Assembly (NCBI RefSeq): GCF_008831085.1
Contig: NZ_WBJY01000001.1
Coordinates: 1,550,001 to 1,614,000, forward strand
Direction of reading: 5' to 3'
Source of the DNA: Pseudoclavibacter endophyticus
GTDB taxonomy: Bacteria > Actinomycetota > Actinomycetes > Actinomycetales > Microbacteriaceae
Length of the DNA stretch: 64,000 bases
A program made the position numbers and the translations under genes. The notes below the pieces were generated by a model. That model did not search any database. It was not told the DNA's origin and worked only from the letters and a program-made list of their open reading frames with translations. Within the stretch, counting starts at the first letter, position 1. Each line of letters opens with the position of its first letter. Positions 9,271 through 18,277 of the stretch are shown here, one piece after another.

Positions 9271-10212
9271 GTGAACTTCCTTCGCATTCTTCTTGACCTG
9301 GTCCGTGGGGCCCTCATCGGGGTCGTCGAGATCATCCCCGGGGTGAGCGGCGGCACCGTGGCCCTCATCGTCGGGATCTATGAGCGGCTCATCGAATCGC
9401 TCAGCGAGTTCCTCCGGGGCATCGCGAGATTCGTCGTCGACGTGCTGCGCGGACGCGGACTCGCGGCCGCTGGAGCGCATTTCGGCCGGGTGGACTGGCG
9501 GCTCGTGATTCCGGTCGTCATCGGCATGGGCATCGCGCTGCTGACGGCGGCACGCGTCGTCGCTCCGCTCGTCGATGAGCATCCGGTCGAGGCCCGGGCG
9601 CTCTTCGCTGGACTCATCATCGTCGCGCTCTTCGTGCCCGCTCGCATGGTCGGCTGGCCGTGGCGCGCGCACGAGTGGGCGCTTGCAGTGGTCGCGGCCG
9701 TCGCCGGTTTCGTGATCTCAGGCCTACCACCGGCGTCCTCCGACGCCCCCGCCCTGCCCCTCGTCGCCGTCGCCGGCGCGTTCGCCGTGTGCGCGCTCGT
9801 TCTGCCCGGACTGTCCGGATCGTTCGTGCTCCTCGTCATCGGCGTGTACGAGCCGACGCTCGCGGCCCTCAACGACCGCGACTACGGCTATCTCGCGGTC
9901 TTCATGCTGGGCATGGTCATCGGTCTGGCGGTCTTCGTGCAGGTCCTTCGCTGGCTGCTGCGTCGGCACCACCGCATCACGCTCGCGATCATGACCGGAC
10001 TCATGGCCGGCTCGCTTCGCGCGCTATGGCCGTGGCAGGGCGGCGATCGCGAACTCCTCGCTCCGAGCGGCGAGGTGCTGCCGGTGGCGCTCTGGTTCCT
10101 GCTGGGCGCCGTCATCGTCGTAACGATGCTCATCGCCGGCCGGGTGATCGAGCGCCGGGCGGGAGCGCGAATCGACTCGCGGGGGAGCGCCTCGACCCGT
10201 CGCGGCTCATGA
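9271..10212 (+). CDS. popT: DUF368 protein, PopT-type undecaprenyl-phosphate translocase
   Basis: An integral membrane protein of 313 residues from the GTG at 9271, which has GAGAAAG about 8 nt upstream; an ATG at 9235 would add an unlikely N-terminus. DUF368 proteins were shown to return the undecaprenyl-phosphate lipid carrier across the cytoplasmic membrane for wall synthesis. The family's two related half-repeats are visible: EIIPGVSGGTVALIVGIYE near the start and VLPGLSGSFVLLVIGVYEP in the middle, with several hydrophobic helices between and after them. It stands behind the 2-hydroxyacid dehydrogenase gene and before tRNA-Asn. The family is clear; the symbol follows published naming and is less sure for this organism. 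Confidence 0.88.
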   Translation: MNFLRILLDLVRGALIGVVEIIPGVSGGTVALIVGIYERLIESLSEFLRGIARFVVDVLRGRGLAAAGAHFGRVDWRLVIPVVIGMGIALLTAARVVAPLVDEHPVEARALFAGLIIVALFVPARMVGWPWRAHEWALAVVAAVAGFVISGLPPASSDAPALPLVAVAGAFAVCALVLPGLSGSFVLLVIGVYEPTLAALNDRDYGYLAVFMLGMVIGLAVFVQVLRWLLRRHHRITLAIMTGLMAGSLRALWPWQGGDRELLAPSGEVLPVALWFLLGAVIVVTMLIAGRVIERRAGARIDSRGSASTRRGS

Positions 10213-10290
10213 CCCGCCGTCGGGCGCGGCGCCTTATCGACTGCGCCGCACCTGACGGGTCGGCGATTTCGTCGCACGCGCCGCCTTTGC

Positions 10291-10296
10291 TACAGT
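10291..10296 (+). promoter_or_regulatory. Candidate -10 box for tRNA-Asn
   Basis: TACAGT lies 22 nt before the mature tRNA, leaving room for a short leader. A weak TTTCGT at about 18 bp upstream may be the -35. Confidence 0.4.
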
Positions 10297-10318
10297 ATCG
10301 GGGTTGCCAACGCAGCAT

Positions 10319-10391
10319 TCCCCGATAGCTCAATTGGCAGAGCAGCCGGCTGTTAACCGGCAGGTTGTTGGTTCGAGTCCAACTCGGGGAG
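10319..10391 (+). tRNA. tRNA-Asn (anticodon GUU)
   Basis: A 73-nt cloverleaf. The acceptor arm TCCCCGA (10319-10325) pairs fully with TCGGGGA (10384-10390), the discriminator is G, the anticodon stem pairs around the loop CTGTTAA, and GTT is at 10352-10354. The T-loop GGTTCGAGTCC is standard. No CCA is encoded. Confidence 0.98.
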
Positions 10392-10828
10392 CAAGAGTCT
10401 TCTGTCCGATGCTGCGTCGGCCTTCCGCCACGATGGCGGTATCCGTCTCTCGCGCAACGGCGGGACGCCCTTCTCGGTGCGGTCGCGATCCGATCGACTC
10501 ACGGCGATGGAACGGGTGCATGGCGAGAAGCTCGTCGCACGCTCGCTCGATGGTGAACCGACGGTGAACGTTGTCGAAGGCGACGCTGAGACCGAACGAG
10601 CCGTCGGACCACTCCAAAGCGACGCATGATCGTGCCGCAGGCAGAGGGAAATGGGTGCTCGTCCGCCGCGAGGACGCGGCGTACGGCCGCGCCGTCGCGG
10701 CCTCGATCGATCGGTTTCCCGCTCGGCATCAGCGCGTCGTTTCCGTCGGCTCGAGGGCGATGGATGGACGTTTCGGACGCTCAGGGAACTCACAGCCGCA
10801 TGTAGGGTGAAGCTTGTTCACCGGATCG
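10392..10828 (+). other. 437-bp stretch without a supported gene
   Basis: Between tRNA-Asn and the repeat-protein gene I see no frame with a good start, ribosome binding site and coding-like composition. A minus-strand frame starting with ATG at 10617 looks weakly coding for about 50 residues (MEWSDGSFGLSVAFDNVHRR) but then runs antisense through tRNA-Asn. It could be a decayed gene. Nothing else is recognised. Confidence 0.4.
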
Positions 10829-10840
10829 AAGGAGACCTCT

Positions 10841-13726
10841 GTGCCCCCGAACACTCTCGTGAGACGCCGCGTCCTGGCGTCTGCCGTCGCGCTCGGCGTC
10901 GCGGCTGCAATCGCCGCCCCTGTCGCTATCCCTGAGGCAGCGTCAGCCGCTACGACAGGCGCGCTGACCATCACTGATGAGTCGTCATCGCCGGACCGTT
11001 ACGTGCCGGAGAACCTTCCGGCGAAGTACCCGTCCGTGGAGGCGGTCGATCCGAATTCGAATCCGCAGGCATTCTGGGACGGCGGGGAGTTCACGTTCCC
11101 GGCCGACCTCGCCCCGGCACGCGGTGACACGTACCCGATGGCCATCGGTGGGGTGAACGCACCCACCGATCCCATCTGCACGAGCGGTGGAACGGTCGAC
11201 CTCACGCTCTCCTTCGACGTCGAGCTGATGGGCCCCACCGCGGGCGTCGGCGGCACGGCGGATGCGAGTTTCGTCCTCGACGGCACGACCCGCGTCGGCA
11301 CGTCCACGGGCCTCCCTCCGTACAACACTCCACTCGGCTGGAGCGGCACGGTGACGACGACCGCCACGGTTCCCGTGGAGCAGCTCGTCGACGGGCGACT
11401 GACGTACTACGTCGCTCTTGAGGGATTCCACAACGGTTCGAGGTCGTGGGACGCAAGTGGTCTGACGCTGGACTACTCGCTGGCGTGTCCTCCCGTCGCC
11501 GAGGACGACGAGACATCGACGTATGTCGACGAATCCGTCCAGCTGGATCCCCTCGCGAACGACTCGACCGACCCGTCGACCACGCTCGACCCCTCGTCGG
11601 TGCGATTCCTCGATGAGAGTGGAAACCCGGTCGACACCCTTCTGACCGAGCAGGGGGAGTACTCGGTCGACACGGCGACCGGTGTCGTCACTTTCGCGCC
11701 CGCTGAAGGATTCACCGGCCTGACCGACGCCGTCACGTATCAGGTCGCGAACAGCGACGGTCTCCTCGCCACTGCGCTCATCACGATCGACGTGCTGCCG
11801 TTCAGCCCGGCGATGACGCTCGTGAAGGACGGCGAACTCGACGACGCGAACGAGAACGGCCTCGCGGACGTGGGTGAGACGATCACGTACACGTTCACCG
11901 TGGAGAACACCGGCACCGTTCCCCTGACCGAGGTTTCGATCGCCGACGCGAAGGTGTCGGGGATTCAGCCTTCGTCGCAGTCGGTCCCGGTCAACGGCAT
12001 CGCCACCTTCACCGCTTCGTACGTGGTGACTCAGGCTGACGTCGACAGCGGCTCCGTCTACAACGAGGCGAGCGCTTCGGGCACCGATCCTCGCGGCGGA
12101 ACGGTCGCCACTGACACGGCCGACAACGAGGTTCCGGGTACGGACCGCGTGCCCGGCCTGACAGTCGACAAGTCGAGCACGTTGCACGACACCAACGAGA
12201 ATGGCTTGGCCGACGTCGGCGAGACCATCGACTACTCGTTCCTCGTCACCAACACCGGCAACGTCACGCTGCACGACGTGACCGTCGAGGATCCCAAGGT
12301 CGGCGAGATCGTACCGGCGTCCGTGACGCTGGGCCCGGACGATCAGCACACGTTCACGGCCTCCTACACCGTGGCCTCCGAAGATGTCTCGCTCGGCGAG
12401 GTCTACAACACCGCGTCTGTTTCGGCGATCGACCCGATCAACGAGGACGGCGAGCGCTACGTCGGCGTTCCCGACTTCGACCGGGTTGAGACGGTCCCGC
12501 CGGCTGCGCTGCTGACGCTCGAGAAGACCGGCGCACTGACCGGTGATGTCGATGGCGACGGGCTCGCGGACCTCGGCGATGTGGTGACCTACACGTTCGC
12601 CGTCCACAACGCGGGCAATGTCGATGTCGCCGACGTGCGCATCAACGATCCGCGCGTGTCCTCGACGATGCCGGAGAGCATGGACATCGCCGTTGGCGGT
12701 ACAGGGACGTTCACCGCCGACTACACCGTGACGCAAGACGACGTCGATGCGGGTGAGGTCGCGAACACGGCAACTGCCGAGGGCGCGTATGTGACGCCCG
12801 AGGGTCCCGTCTCCGTGAACTCGAGCCCGTCCACGGACACCGTCGGTGCCGACCGTGCCCCGGCGCTCGAGGTCGTGAAAGACGGTGTCCTCGACGACAC
12901 GAACGAGAACGGCCTCGCCGATGTCGGCGAGACGATCAGCTACACGATCACCGCGCACAACCGCGGAAACACCACCCTCGTGGATGTCGTCGTGTTCGAC
13001 GAGCGTGTCGACGGTCTCCAGCCGGTTTCTGCAACCATCCCGGTCGGAGAGAGCGTCGAGTTCGTTGCCGCCCCGTACACGGTCACCCAAGCGGACGTCG
13101 ATGCTGGCAGCGTCACGAACACTGCTTCGGCTCGCGGGCGCGTGCCGAATGGCCCCGAGATCACGTCGCCTCCCGTGGACAACGTGATCAACGTGCCCGC
13201 CGCGGATCCCAGCCTCACGATCGAGAAGTTCGCGGATCTGCAGGACGCCAACGACAACGGCACGGCCGATGTCGGCGAGGAGATTCTGTATTCGTTCGAT
13301 GTCGTGAACACCGGCAACGTGACGCTCAGCGATGTCGCCGTGATCGATGACCGGATCAGTGCTCTCGTGCCAGCGTCCATCGACACACTCGCGCCCGGCG
13401 AACGATTCACGTTCCTGGCCGACCCGTACGTCGTGACGGAGGCCGACGTCCAGTCCGGCGGTGTGGTCAACGTCGCTTCGGCAACGGGCATGGCTCCGGG
13501 TGCGGACGAGCCGACGGAGTCCGAGAGCGACACGGTCACGACGGTGACGACGGTGATCGTTCCGCCGACGACGCCGCCGACGCCTGATGCGGCAGGGCCC
13601 GACGATGACGGGTCGCTTGTCACGACCGATGGCGCGTTGGGGCTCGCCGGGCTCGGCGCCCTCGCGCTGGCCATCGGCGCGTTGATCACCGGCGGACTGC
13701 TGGTCCGTCGCAACCGCGTCAGTTAG
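10841..13726 (+). CDS. Secreted repeat protein with CshA-like and DUF11/DUF7507 domains, C-terminal membrane anchor
   Basis: The GTG at 10841 follows AAGGAG by 6 nt and gives 961 residues. A signal peptide is clear: VRRRVLASAVALGVAAAIAA then a cleavage-type AASA site near residue 38. Residues of about 40-210 form an undefined N-terminal beta-rich region; about 212-320 resemble a CshA-type fibril domain (AEDDETSTYVDE, then VTFAPAEGFTG). Five DUF11/DUF7507 repeats of 114-118 residues follow, each with a D-x-NENGLADVGE-like acidic loop. A Pro/Thr/Asp-rich spacer leads to a final hydrophobic helix and RRNRVS. Where LPXTG is expected there is LVTTD, so covalent sortase anchoring is doubtful. Probably a surface adhesin or stalk. 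A strong terminator closes the gene; it is monocistronic. Confidence 0.85.
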   Translation: MPPNTLVRRRVLASAVALGVAAAIAAPVAIPEAASAATTGALTITDESSSPDRYVPENLPAKYPSVEAVDPNSNPQAFWDGGEFTFPADLAPARGDTYPMAIGGVNAPTDPICTSGGTVDLTLSFDVELMGPTAGVGGTADASFVLDGTTRVGTSTGLPPYNTPLGWSGTVTTTATVPVEQLVDGRLTYYVALEGFHNGSRSWDASGLTLDYSLACPPVAEDDETSTYVDESVQLDPLANDSTDPSTTLDPSSVRFLDESGNPVDTLLTEQGEYSVDTATGVVTFAPAEGFTGLTDAVTYQVANSDGLLATALITIDVLPFSPAMTLVKDGELDDANENGLADVGETITYTFTVENTGTVPLTEVSIADAKVSGIQPSSQSVPVNGIATFTASYVVTQADVDSGSVYNEASASGTDPRGGTVATDTADNEVPGTDRVPGLTVDKSSTLHDTNENGLADVGETIDYSFLVTNTGNVTLHDVTVEDPKVGEIVPASVTLGPDDQHTFTASYTVASEDVSLGEVYNTASVSAIDPINEDGERYVGVPDFDRVETVPPAALLTLEKTGALTGDVDGDGLADLGDVVTYTFAVHNAGNVDVADVRINDPRVSSTMPESMDIAVGGTGTFTADYTVTQDDVDAGEVANTATAEGAYVTPEGPVSVNSSPSTDTVGADRAPALEVVKDGVLDDTNENGLADVGETISYTITAHNRGNTTLVDVVVFDERVDGLQPVSATIPVGESVEFVAAPYTVTQADVDAGSVTNTASARGRVPNGPEITSPPVDNVINVPAADPSLTIEKFADLQDANDNGTADVGEEILYSFDVVNTGNVTLSDVAVIDDRISALVPASIDTLAPGERFTFLADPYVVTEADVQSGGVVNVASATGMAPGADEPTESESDTVTTVTTVIVPPTTPPTPDAAGPDDDGSLVTTDGALGLAGLGALALAIGALITGGLLVRRNRVS
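11807..13552 (+). repeat. Five tandem protein-coding repeats of about 342-354 bp
   Basis: Repeat units begin near 11807, 12149, 12503, 12857 and 13208. Each encodes a beta-sandwich opening with (L/E)xVxKxG, an acidic loop (NENGLADVGE in copies 1, 2 and 4; DVDGDGLADLGD in copy 3; ANDNGTADVGEE in copy 5), NxGN-type turn, and closing with VTQxDVDxGxVxNxAxA. Copies 1 and 4 are the most alike. Confidence 0.85.
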
Positions 13727-13736
13727 CCACATCGCC

Positions 13737-13773
13737 AAGGGCCCGGTCGTTCGTCCTGAACGACCGGGCCCTT
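13737..13773 (+). terminator. Strong intrinsic terminator hairpin
   Basis: A perfect 16-bp stem (AAGGGCCCGGTCGTTC with its reverse complement) and a 5-nt loop start 10 bp behind the repeat-protein stop codon. No long T run follows, as is usual in high-GC actinobacteria. It could stop transcription in both directions. Confidence 0.88.
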
Positions 13774-13936
13774 CGGGGTGCTGCGGCGCTCGATACCAAA
13801 GTGCCACACGATCCTCGGATCAGCGGTCGACGTGCCGACGGTGACGTGCCGTAGCGCCGCAGTCGGGCACGATGTGGGGATGAGAACAAAATGAGTGAAG
13901 TGAGCCTCGCTGTGACGAGAGAGAGCGGGGTTGGAA

Positions 13937-14713
13937 ATGATGCGTGACCGACGAAGGACCGTGCGTCACGTCGAACTCGAGGGTCTCAGGTTCCGCGTCA
14001 TCGAATCCCGGCATCCGGCGGACACGCCCGTCTTCGTTCTTCTCCACGGAATCGGCGTCTCCCACCGGTACCACGCTCGCCTGCACCGGCGGCTGGCGGC
14101 GGCGAGCACGGTGATATCGATCGACCTCCCCGGATTCGCCGGGCTCCCAAAGCCGCTGGACGACGTGGACGTGGCCACGATGGCGAGCGCGCTCGCAGGC
14201 CTCCTGCACGCATTGCGTCTCGGCCCGGTCGTGCTCGTCGGTCATTCGATGGGCACGCAGTGGGCCGTGGAAACGGCGGTGCAGCGCCCTGATCTCGTGA
14301 CGAACGTTGTGCTCATCGGTCCCGTGACCGATGATCGTCGCCGAACCGCAATGGCGCAGTTTCGTTCGCTCGCGCTGGATTCGCTCGGAGAGCTGCCGTG
14401 GACCAACGTGATGGTCTACACCGACTACGTTCGCTGCGGTATCCCCTGGTATCTCACCCAGTTGCGCCACATGCTCGCGTACCGGATCGAGGAGCGCGTC
14501 GCCGAGGTGCGCGTTCCGGTGCTGATCATCCGTGGCGCTCGGGACCCGATCGCCCGGGAGGACTGGTGCCGTCGACTTCGTCAGCGGGCTCCGGCCTCGA
14601 CCCTCGTGCGGATTCCGCACGGCCACCATGTCGTCCAACGGTCGGCGCCCGGTGCCGTGATGTCCGCCATCCTGGCGCACGTGACCTCGACGGGTCGTCG
14701 CCCGGCGGCCTGA
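13937..14713 (+). CDS. Alpha/beta-fold hydrolase
   Basis: A 258-residue alpha/beta hydrolase from the ATG at 13937 (another ATG follows at once; TTG at 13931 is less likely). The oxyanion strand VFVLLHGIGVSHRYH, the nucleophile elbow GHSMGTQ, the acid in IIRGARDPIA, and the final histidine in PHGHHVVQ make up the expected catalytic set. The cap domain sits between the serine and the acid. It is probably cytoplasmic, as no signal peptide is present. It stands alone between the repeat protein and the minus-strand catalase, so context gives no substrate. Esterase, lactonase or C-C hydrolase are all possible. Confidence 0.82.
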   Translation: MMRDRRRTVRHVELEGLRFRVIESRHPADTPVFVLLHGIGVSHRYHARLHRRLAAASTVISIDLPGFAGLPKPLDDVDVATMASALAGLLHALRLGPVVLVGHSMGTQWAVETAVQRPDLVTNVVLIGPVTDDRRRTAMAQFRSLALDSLGELPWTNVMVYTDYVRCGIPWYLTQLRHMLAYRIEERVAEVRVPVLIIRGARDPIAREDWCRRLRQRAPASTLVRIPHGHHVVQRSAPGAVMSAILAHVTSTGRRPAA

Positions 14714-14798
14714 CGCTCCAGGGCCGACGTCACGACCGTAACGGTCCCGCAAACCACGAGCGTGGTCCGCGAGACCGTCAACGGCACAGGAGCACCGA

Positions 14799-14818
14799 CC
14801 GCCAGCGGGGTCTGGCGG
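14799..14818 (-). terminator. Candidate terminator after manganese catalase
   Basis: CCGCCAG and CTGGCGG form a 7-bp stem with a 6-nt loop, 9 bp beyond the catalase stop codon. There is no T run. It also lies behind the convergent hydrolase gene. Confidence 0.4.
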
Positions 14819-14827
14819 GACGGAGGA

Positions 14828-15709
14828 TCACTCCTTCTTCAATGCGTCCTGCGCGGCTCCCGCCGCCTTTTCGACGATGTTCGGCAGCTCTGTCGTGCCA
14901 TAGAAGCGCGTGTCGGGGTGCGTAGGCGGCGGCATGGGCACGCCCGGTTCCGGCTCGGCAACGTAGCTGAACTCGCCGCGGCCGTCGGGGGTCGGCCCGG
15001 ACGCCCACGAGCCCTCGCTCGCGTGCGCTCCGTCGGAGAAGTTGATGTACTGGTAGGCCACGTCGCGCTGCTCCTTCGAGAGCGGAAAGTTGCTCGGCAC
15101 GGGGAGCGTCTCGGTGCCCTCGGCCTGGAGCTCGGCCGCCGCGGCGAGCCACTGATTCTGGTGCATGGTGTCGCGCGCCAAGAGGAAAGACAGCAGATCG
15201 CGGACGCCGTGGTCGTCGGTCATGTGGTACAGGCGAGCCACTTGCAGGCGTCCCTGCATCTCCGCGTTGGCGTTCGAGTGGAAATCGGCGAGCAGGTTGC
15301 CGCTCGCCGTGATGTAGCTGCCCATCCACGGGTTCCCGTTGCTGTCGACCGGGCGGGCGCCCGCGCCGGCCACGATGGCCTGTTGGACGTCCGTGCCGCC
15401 GACGACCGCCGCGACCGTGGGGTCCTCTTGGACGGCGTCGTCCGTGATGCCGAGCGGGGCCTTCTCGAGGAGCCTCGCGATCATCACGGCGAGCATCTCG
15501 ACGTGGCCCATTTCTTCGGCGCCGATACCGAAGACAAGGTCGCGGTACTTTCCGGGGATGTGCATGTTCCATGCCTGGAACTGATATTGCATTGCGACGG
15601 AGATCTCACCGTATTGACCGCCGAGCACCTCCTGGAGCTTGCGCGCATAGACCGCATCTGGTCTCTCCGGGGTGGCGGTGTGCTGCAGTTCCTGCCGGTG
15701 AAAGTACAT
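14828..15709 (-). CDS. Manganese catalase
   Basis: A 293-residue dimanganese catalase that splits hydrogen peroxide to water and oxygen in the cytoplasm. The metal ligands stand at their usual places: Glu35 in QYGEISVAMQ, Glu66 and His69 in GAEEMGHVEM, and the later histidine in LARDTMHQNQW, with the matching glutamate in SNANAEMQGRL. Length and the C-terminal extension match the family. The start ATG at 15709 begins MYFHRQELQ, typical of these enzymes. It is a single gene on the minus strand between the hydrolase and an MMPL exporter. Non-haem catalases often accompany stress or sporulation functions, but nothing here shows its regulation. Confidence 0.95.
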   Translation of the reverse strand: MYFHRQELQHTATPERPDAVYARKLQEVLGGQYGEISVAMQYQFQAWNMHIPGKYRDLVFGIGAEEMGHVEMLAVMIARLLEKAPLGITDDAVQEDPTVAAVVGGTDVQQAIVAGAGARPVDSNGNPWMGSYITASGNLLADFHSNANAEMQGRLQVARLYHMTDDHGVRDLLSFLLARDTMHQNQWLAAAAELQAEGTETLPVPSNFPLSKEQRDVAYQYINFSDGAHASEGSWASGPTPDGRGEFSYVAEPEPGVPMPPPTHPDTRFYGTTELPNIVEKAAGAAQDALKKE

Positions 15710-15848
15710 TTTGCTCCAATCGGCGGCCGTCGTGGTCGATCGGTCGTAAGCCGGCCATTGGCGGCGGTCCGCGTCAACTCAGGCTAAGGAAGCCATGGCA
15801 CTCTCCGGTCCCGATTGCGCACCTGTCGATGAACGACACAGGGCGCAC

Positions 15849-18134
15849 TCAGCGACCGCCTGGAGGGTGCCGAACCCGGTCGTCGGTGTGCAGCAGTCTC
15901 CGTGACGGCCACCAGATCGCCCGCCCGATGTCGATGGAAAGCGCCGGGACGAGTAGCGATCTCACGACGATCGTGTCCAACAGCACGCCGAACGCCACGA
16001 TGAACGCGAGCTGCGCGAGGAACAGGATTGGAATGACACCGAGCGCCGCGAACGTCGCGGCGAGCACGACGCCCGCGGAGGTGATGACGCCGCCCGTGAC
16101 AGCGAGGCCGCGCACCACGCCGGCCCGCGTGCCGTGCAGCAGCGACTCCTCGCGCACGCGCGTCATGAGGAAGATGTTGTAGTCGATGCCGAGCGCGACG
16201 AGGAAGACGAAGCCGTAGAGGGGCACGGCGGGGTCAGCGCCTGTGAACCCGAAGACGTGATTGAAGACGAGCGCCGAGACGCCCATCGCCGTGCCGAACG
16301 ACAGGACCGTCGTGAGAACGAGCAGCACCGGTGCGAGGACCGAGCGAAGCAGCAGCATGAGGATGGCGAGGATCACGAGCAGCACGATCGGGATGATGAG
16401 GTTGCGGTCGCGCACGGAGGCATCGTTGGTATCGATCGCCGTGGCGGTGACGCCGCCGACGAGCGCCGTGTCGCCGAGCGCCGCGCGCACGTCGCGGATG
16501 GTCTGCTGGGCGGCTGCCGAGTCGGCGGTGTCGACGAGCGTCGCCTGCAGGAGCACCTCGCCTCGCACGACGGTGGGGGCGGACGGGGGAGTGCCCGGCG
16601 GTCCGATCGCCTGTACGCCGTCCTCGGTTACCGGGGCCGTCCCGCTCGGCGACTGGGCCGAAGTCACCGAGACCGAGTCGATCCCGGGGCTGGCGAGCAG
16701 CGTCGCGGCCGTCGATTCGAGCGCGGACTCGTCGGTCACGATGTAGGCGGGGCTTCCCGAGCCGCCCGGGAAGTGCTCGGCGAGCGCGATCTGGCCGTCG
16801 CGCGCATCCGACTCCGAGAGCACGAGATCGCTCTGCGGCACGCCCTCGGCCTGCAGCTGCACGACCCCGAGTGCGCCTCCCAGCAGCACCGCCGCAGTGG
16901 TGACCCAGATCGTTCGGGGTCGCTTCACGATGACTCGGCTCAGCGCCGCCCACACGCCCTTGGACGACGGCGCATCGACGCCAGACGCGCTGTCGGGGTC
17001 GTACCCGGTGCGGCGAGGCCAAAATGCGGCACGTCCGATGACCAGCAGCAACGCGGGCAGCAGGCTGAGTCCGGCGAGCATGGCGAACACGATGCCGATC
17101 GCCGCGACGGGGCCGAGGGAGCGATTCGATTCGAGGTCGCTGAGCAACAGACAGAGGAGGCCAGCGATGACGGTGCCGCCCGAGGCCAGGATGGGCTCGA
17201 ACGACCCCTTGAGCGCCGCGCCCGTTGCGGCCCATCGCGTGGGATGCACGCGAAGTGCCTCGCGATATCGCGCCACATAGAGCAACGAGTAGTCGGTGGC
17301 GGCGCCGATCACCAAGATGAACAGGATGCCTTGGGTCTGCCCTGACAACAGCACCACCCCGGCCTTCGCCAACCACCACACCGTGAGCAGCGCGGTGCAC
17401 AGGGCGAACATGCTTGTGGCGAGCACGGCGAACGGGAGTACGGGAGAGCGATAGACGATGACGAGGATGATCAGTACCGCTGCCAGCGCCACGAGGAGGA
17501 GCAACCCGTCGATACCGGCGAAGGCCTCGACGAGATCGGCCGTGAACCCGGCGGGCCCGGTCACGTAGGCGTCGACGCCGTCGGGCGTGCTCGACGCGAG
17601 GGCCGCCCGGATGGCCTCGACGGCGACGTCCAGATCACCGGCGGCGTCGATCGGAACGAACGCCTGCACCCCTTGGCCGTCGTCCGACGGGATCGCCGGC
17701 GAGATCTCGTCGACGACGGCGTCGATCCCGTCGATCTCGTCGAGGACGGCGTCGATGCCGTCAATCTCCTCGGCGGACAGCTCGCTGTCGCTCGTGAACA
17801 TGATGATCGCGGGGATCGCGTCGACATCGTTGAAGTCGCCCAACCGGTCTTGCACGACGGTCGCGTCGGCTGTCGAGGGGAGATAGCTCGTGCCGTCGTT
17901 CGACGACACCTCGCTCACGCGTCCGAAGTACGGCCCGCCGACCGCCGCGGCGACGAACCACACGGCGATCAGCACAATGGGAAGGCCGACGCGCACCCAG
18001 GCGGGGAGGCCACCGGGACCTCCGGCCCCGTGCCGCCCGCCACGGTCGGCGTGGTGGTGCACACGGCTGTTGCCGTTGCCGGCCTTTCGTTCGGCAGTGC
18101 GGCGCTCGGAGTCGGAGGGCGGGTGTGCAGTCAC
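15849..18134 (-). CDS. MMPL/RND-type membrane exporter
   Basis: A 761-residue transporter of the MMPL branch of the RND superfamily. The layout is N-terminal helix, a large extracytoplasmic loop, about five helices, a second loop, and five more helices. The proton-relay signature GAATDYSLLYVARYREAL in the first half and GIDYNIFLMTRVREE in the second are clear, including the DY pairs that energise transport. The cytoplasmic N-terminus is rich in His, Arg and Gly. Substrate cannot be read; family members export lipids, siderophores or drugs. A palindrome at 18175-18189 upstream could bind a repressor, but no regulator gene is adjacent. folD is divergent. Confidence 0.88.
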   Translation of the reverse strand: MTAHPPSDSERRTAERKAGNGNSRVHHHADRGGRHGAGGPGGLPAWVRVGLPIVLIAVWFVAAAVGGPYFGRVSEVSSNDGTSYLPSTADATVVQDRLGDFNDVDAIPAIIMFTSDSELSAEEIDGIDAVLDEIDGIDAVVDEISPAIPSDDGQGVQAFVPIDAAGDLDVAVEAIRAALASSTPDGVDAYVTGPAGFTADLVEAFAGIDGLLLLVALAAVLIILVIVYRSPVLPFAVLATSMFALCTALLTVWWLAKAGVVLLSGQTQGILFILVIGAATDYSLLYVARYREALRVHPTRWAATGAALKGSFEPILASGGTVIAGLLCLLLSDLESNRSLGPVAAIGIVFAMLAGLSLLPALLLVIGRAAFWPRRTGYDPDSASGVDAPSSKGVWAALSRVIVKRPRTIWVTTAAVLLGGALGVVQLQAEGVPQSDLVLSESDARDGQIALAEHFPGGSGSPAYIVTDESALESTAATLLASPGIDSVSVTSAQSPSGTAPVTEDGVQAIGPPGTPPSAPTVVRGEVLLQATLVDTADSAAAQQTIRDVRAALGDTALVGGVTATAIDTNDASVRDRNLIIPIVLLVILAILMLLLRSVLAPVLLVLTTVLSFGTAMGVSALVFNHVFGFTGADPAVPLYGFVFLVALGIDYNIFLMTRVREESLLHGTRAGVVRGLAVTGGVITSAGVVLAATFAALGVIPILFLAQLAFIVAFGVLLDTIVVRSLLVPALSIDIGRAIWWPSRRLLHTDDRVRHPPGGR
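17711..17770 (-). repeat. Two tandem 30-bp copies inside the MMPL gene
   Basis: Two adjacent 30-bp units (17711-17740 and 17741-17770) encode EIDGIDAVVD and EIDGIDAVLD in the first extracytoplasmic loop. The frame is kept. Confidence 0.75.
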
Positions 18135-18174
18135 GGCCTCGGCCTTTCTCGTGCGCAGCGAGCGCGGTGGTGGT

Positions 18175-18189
18175 CACGGTAACACCGTG
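18175..18189. promoter_or_regulatory. Palindrome between MMPL gene and folD
   Basis: CACGGT-AAC-ACCGTG is a perfect 6-bp inverted repeat with a 3-bp spacer, 40 bp before the MMPL start. TetR-type regulators of exporters often bind such sites; here that is inference only. Confidence 0.35.
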
Positions 18190-18277
18190 CGACATCAGCG
18201 CGCGGCAAGGCGGGTAGGCGATGATGCGCGGGGCGGCCGTCACGATTCGGTCGCCCTCACGGCCGGAGAGGAGAGAC

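Noticed and set aside
10330..10617. Minus-strand frame ending in VGLEPTTCRLTAG
   Set aside because: That tail is the translation of antisense tRNA-Asn, a well-known annotation artefact. The upstream part is too short to support a gene.
10985..13807. 940-codon open frame antisense to the repeat protein
   Set aside because: High GC and strong third-position bias keep the antisense frame open. The sense product has a signal peptide, repeats and a terminator; the antisense product is rich in Arg, His and Asp without domains.
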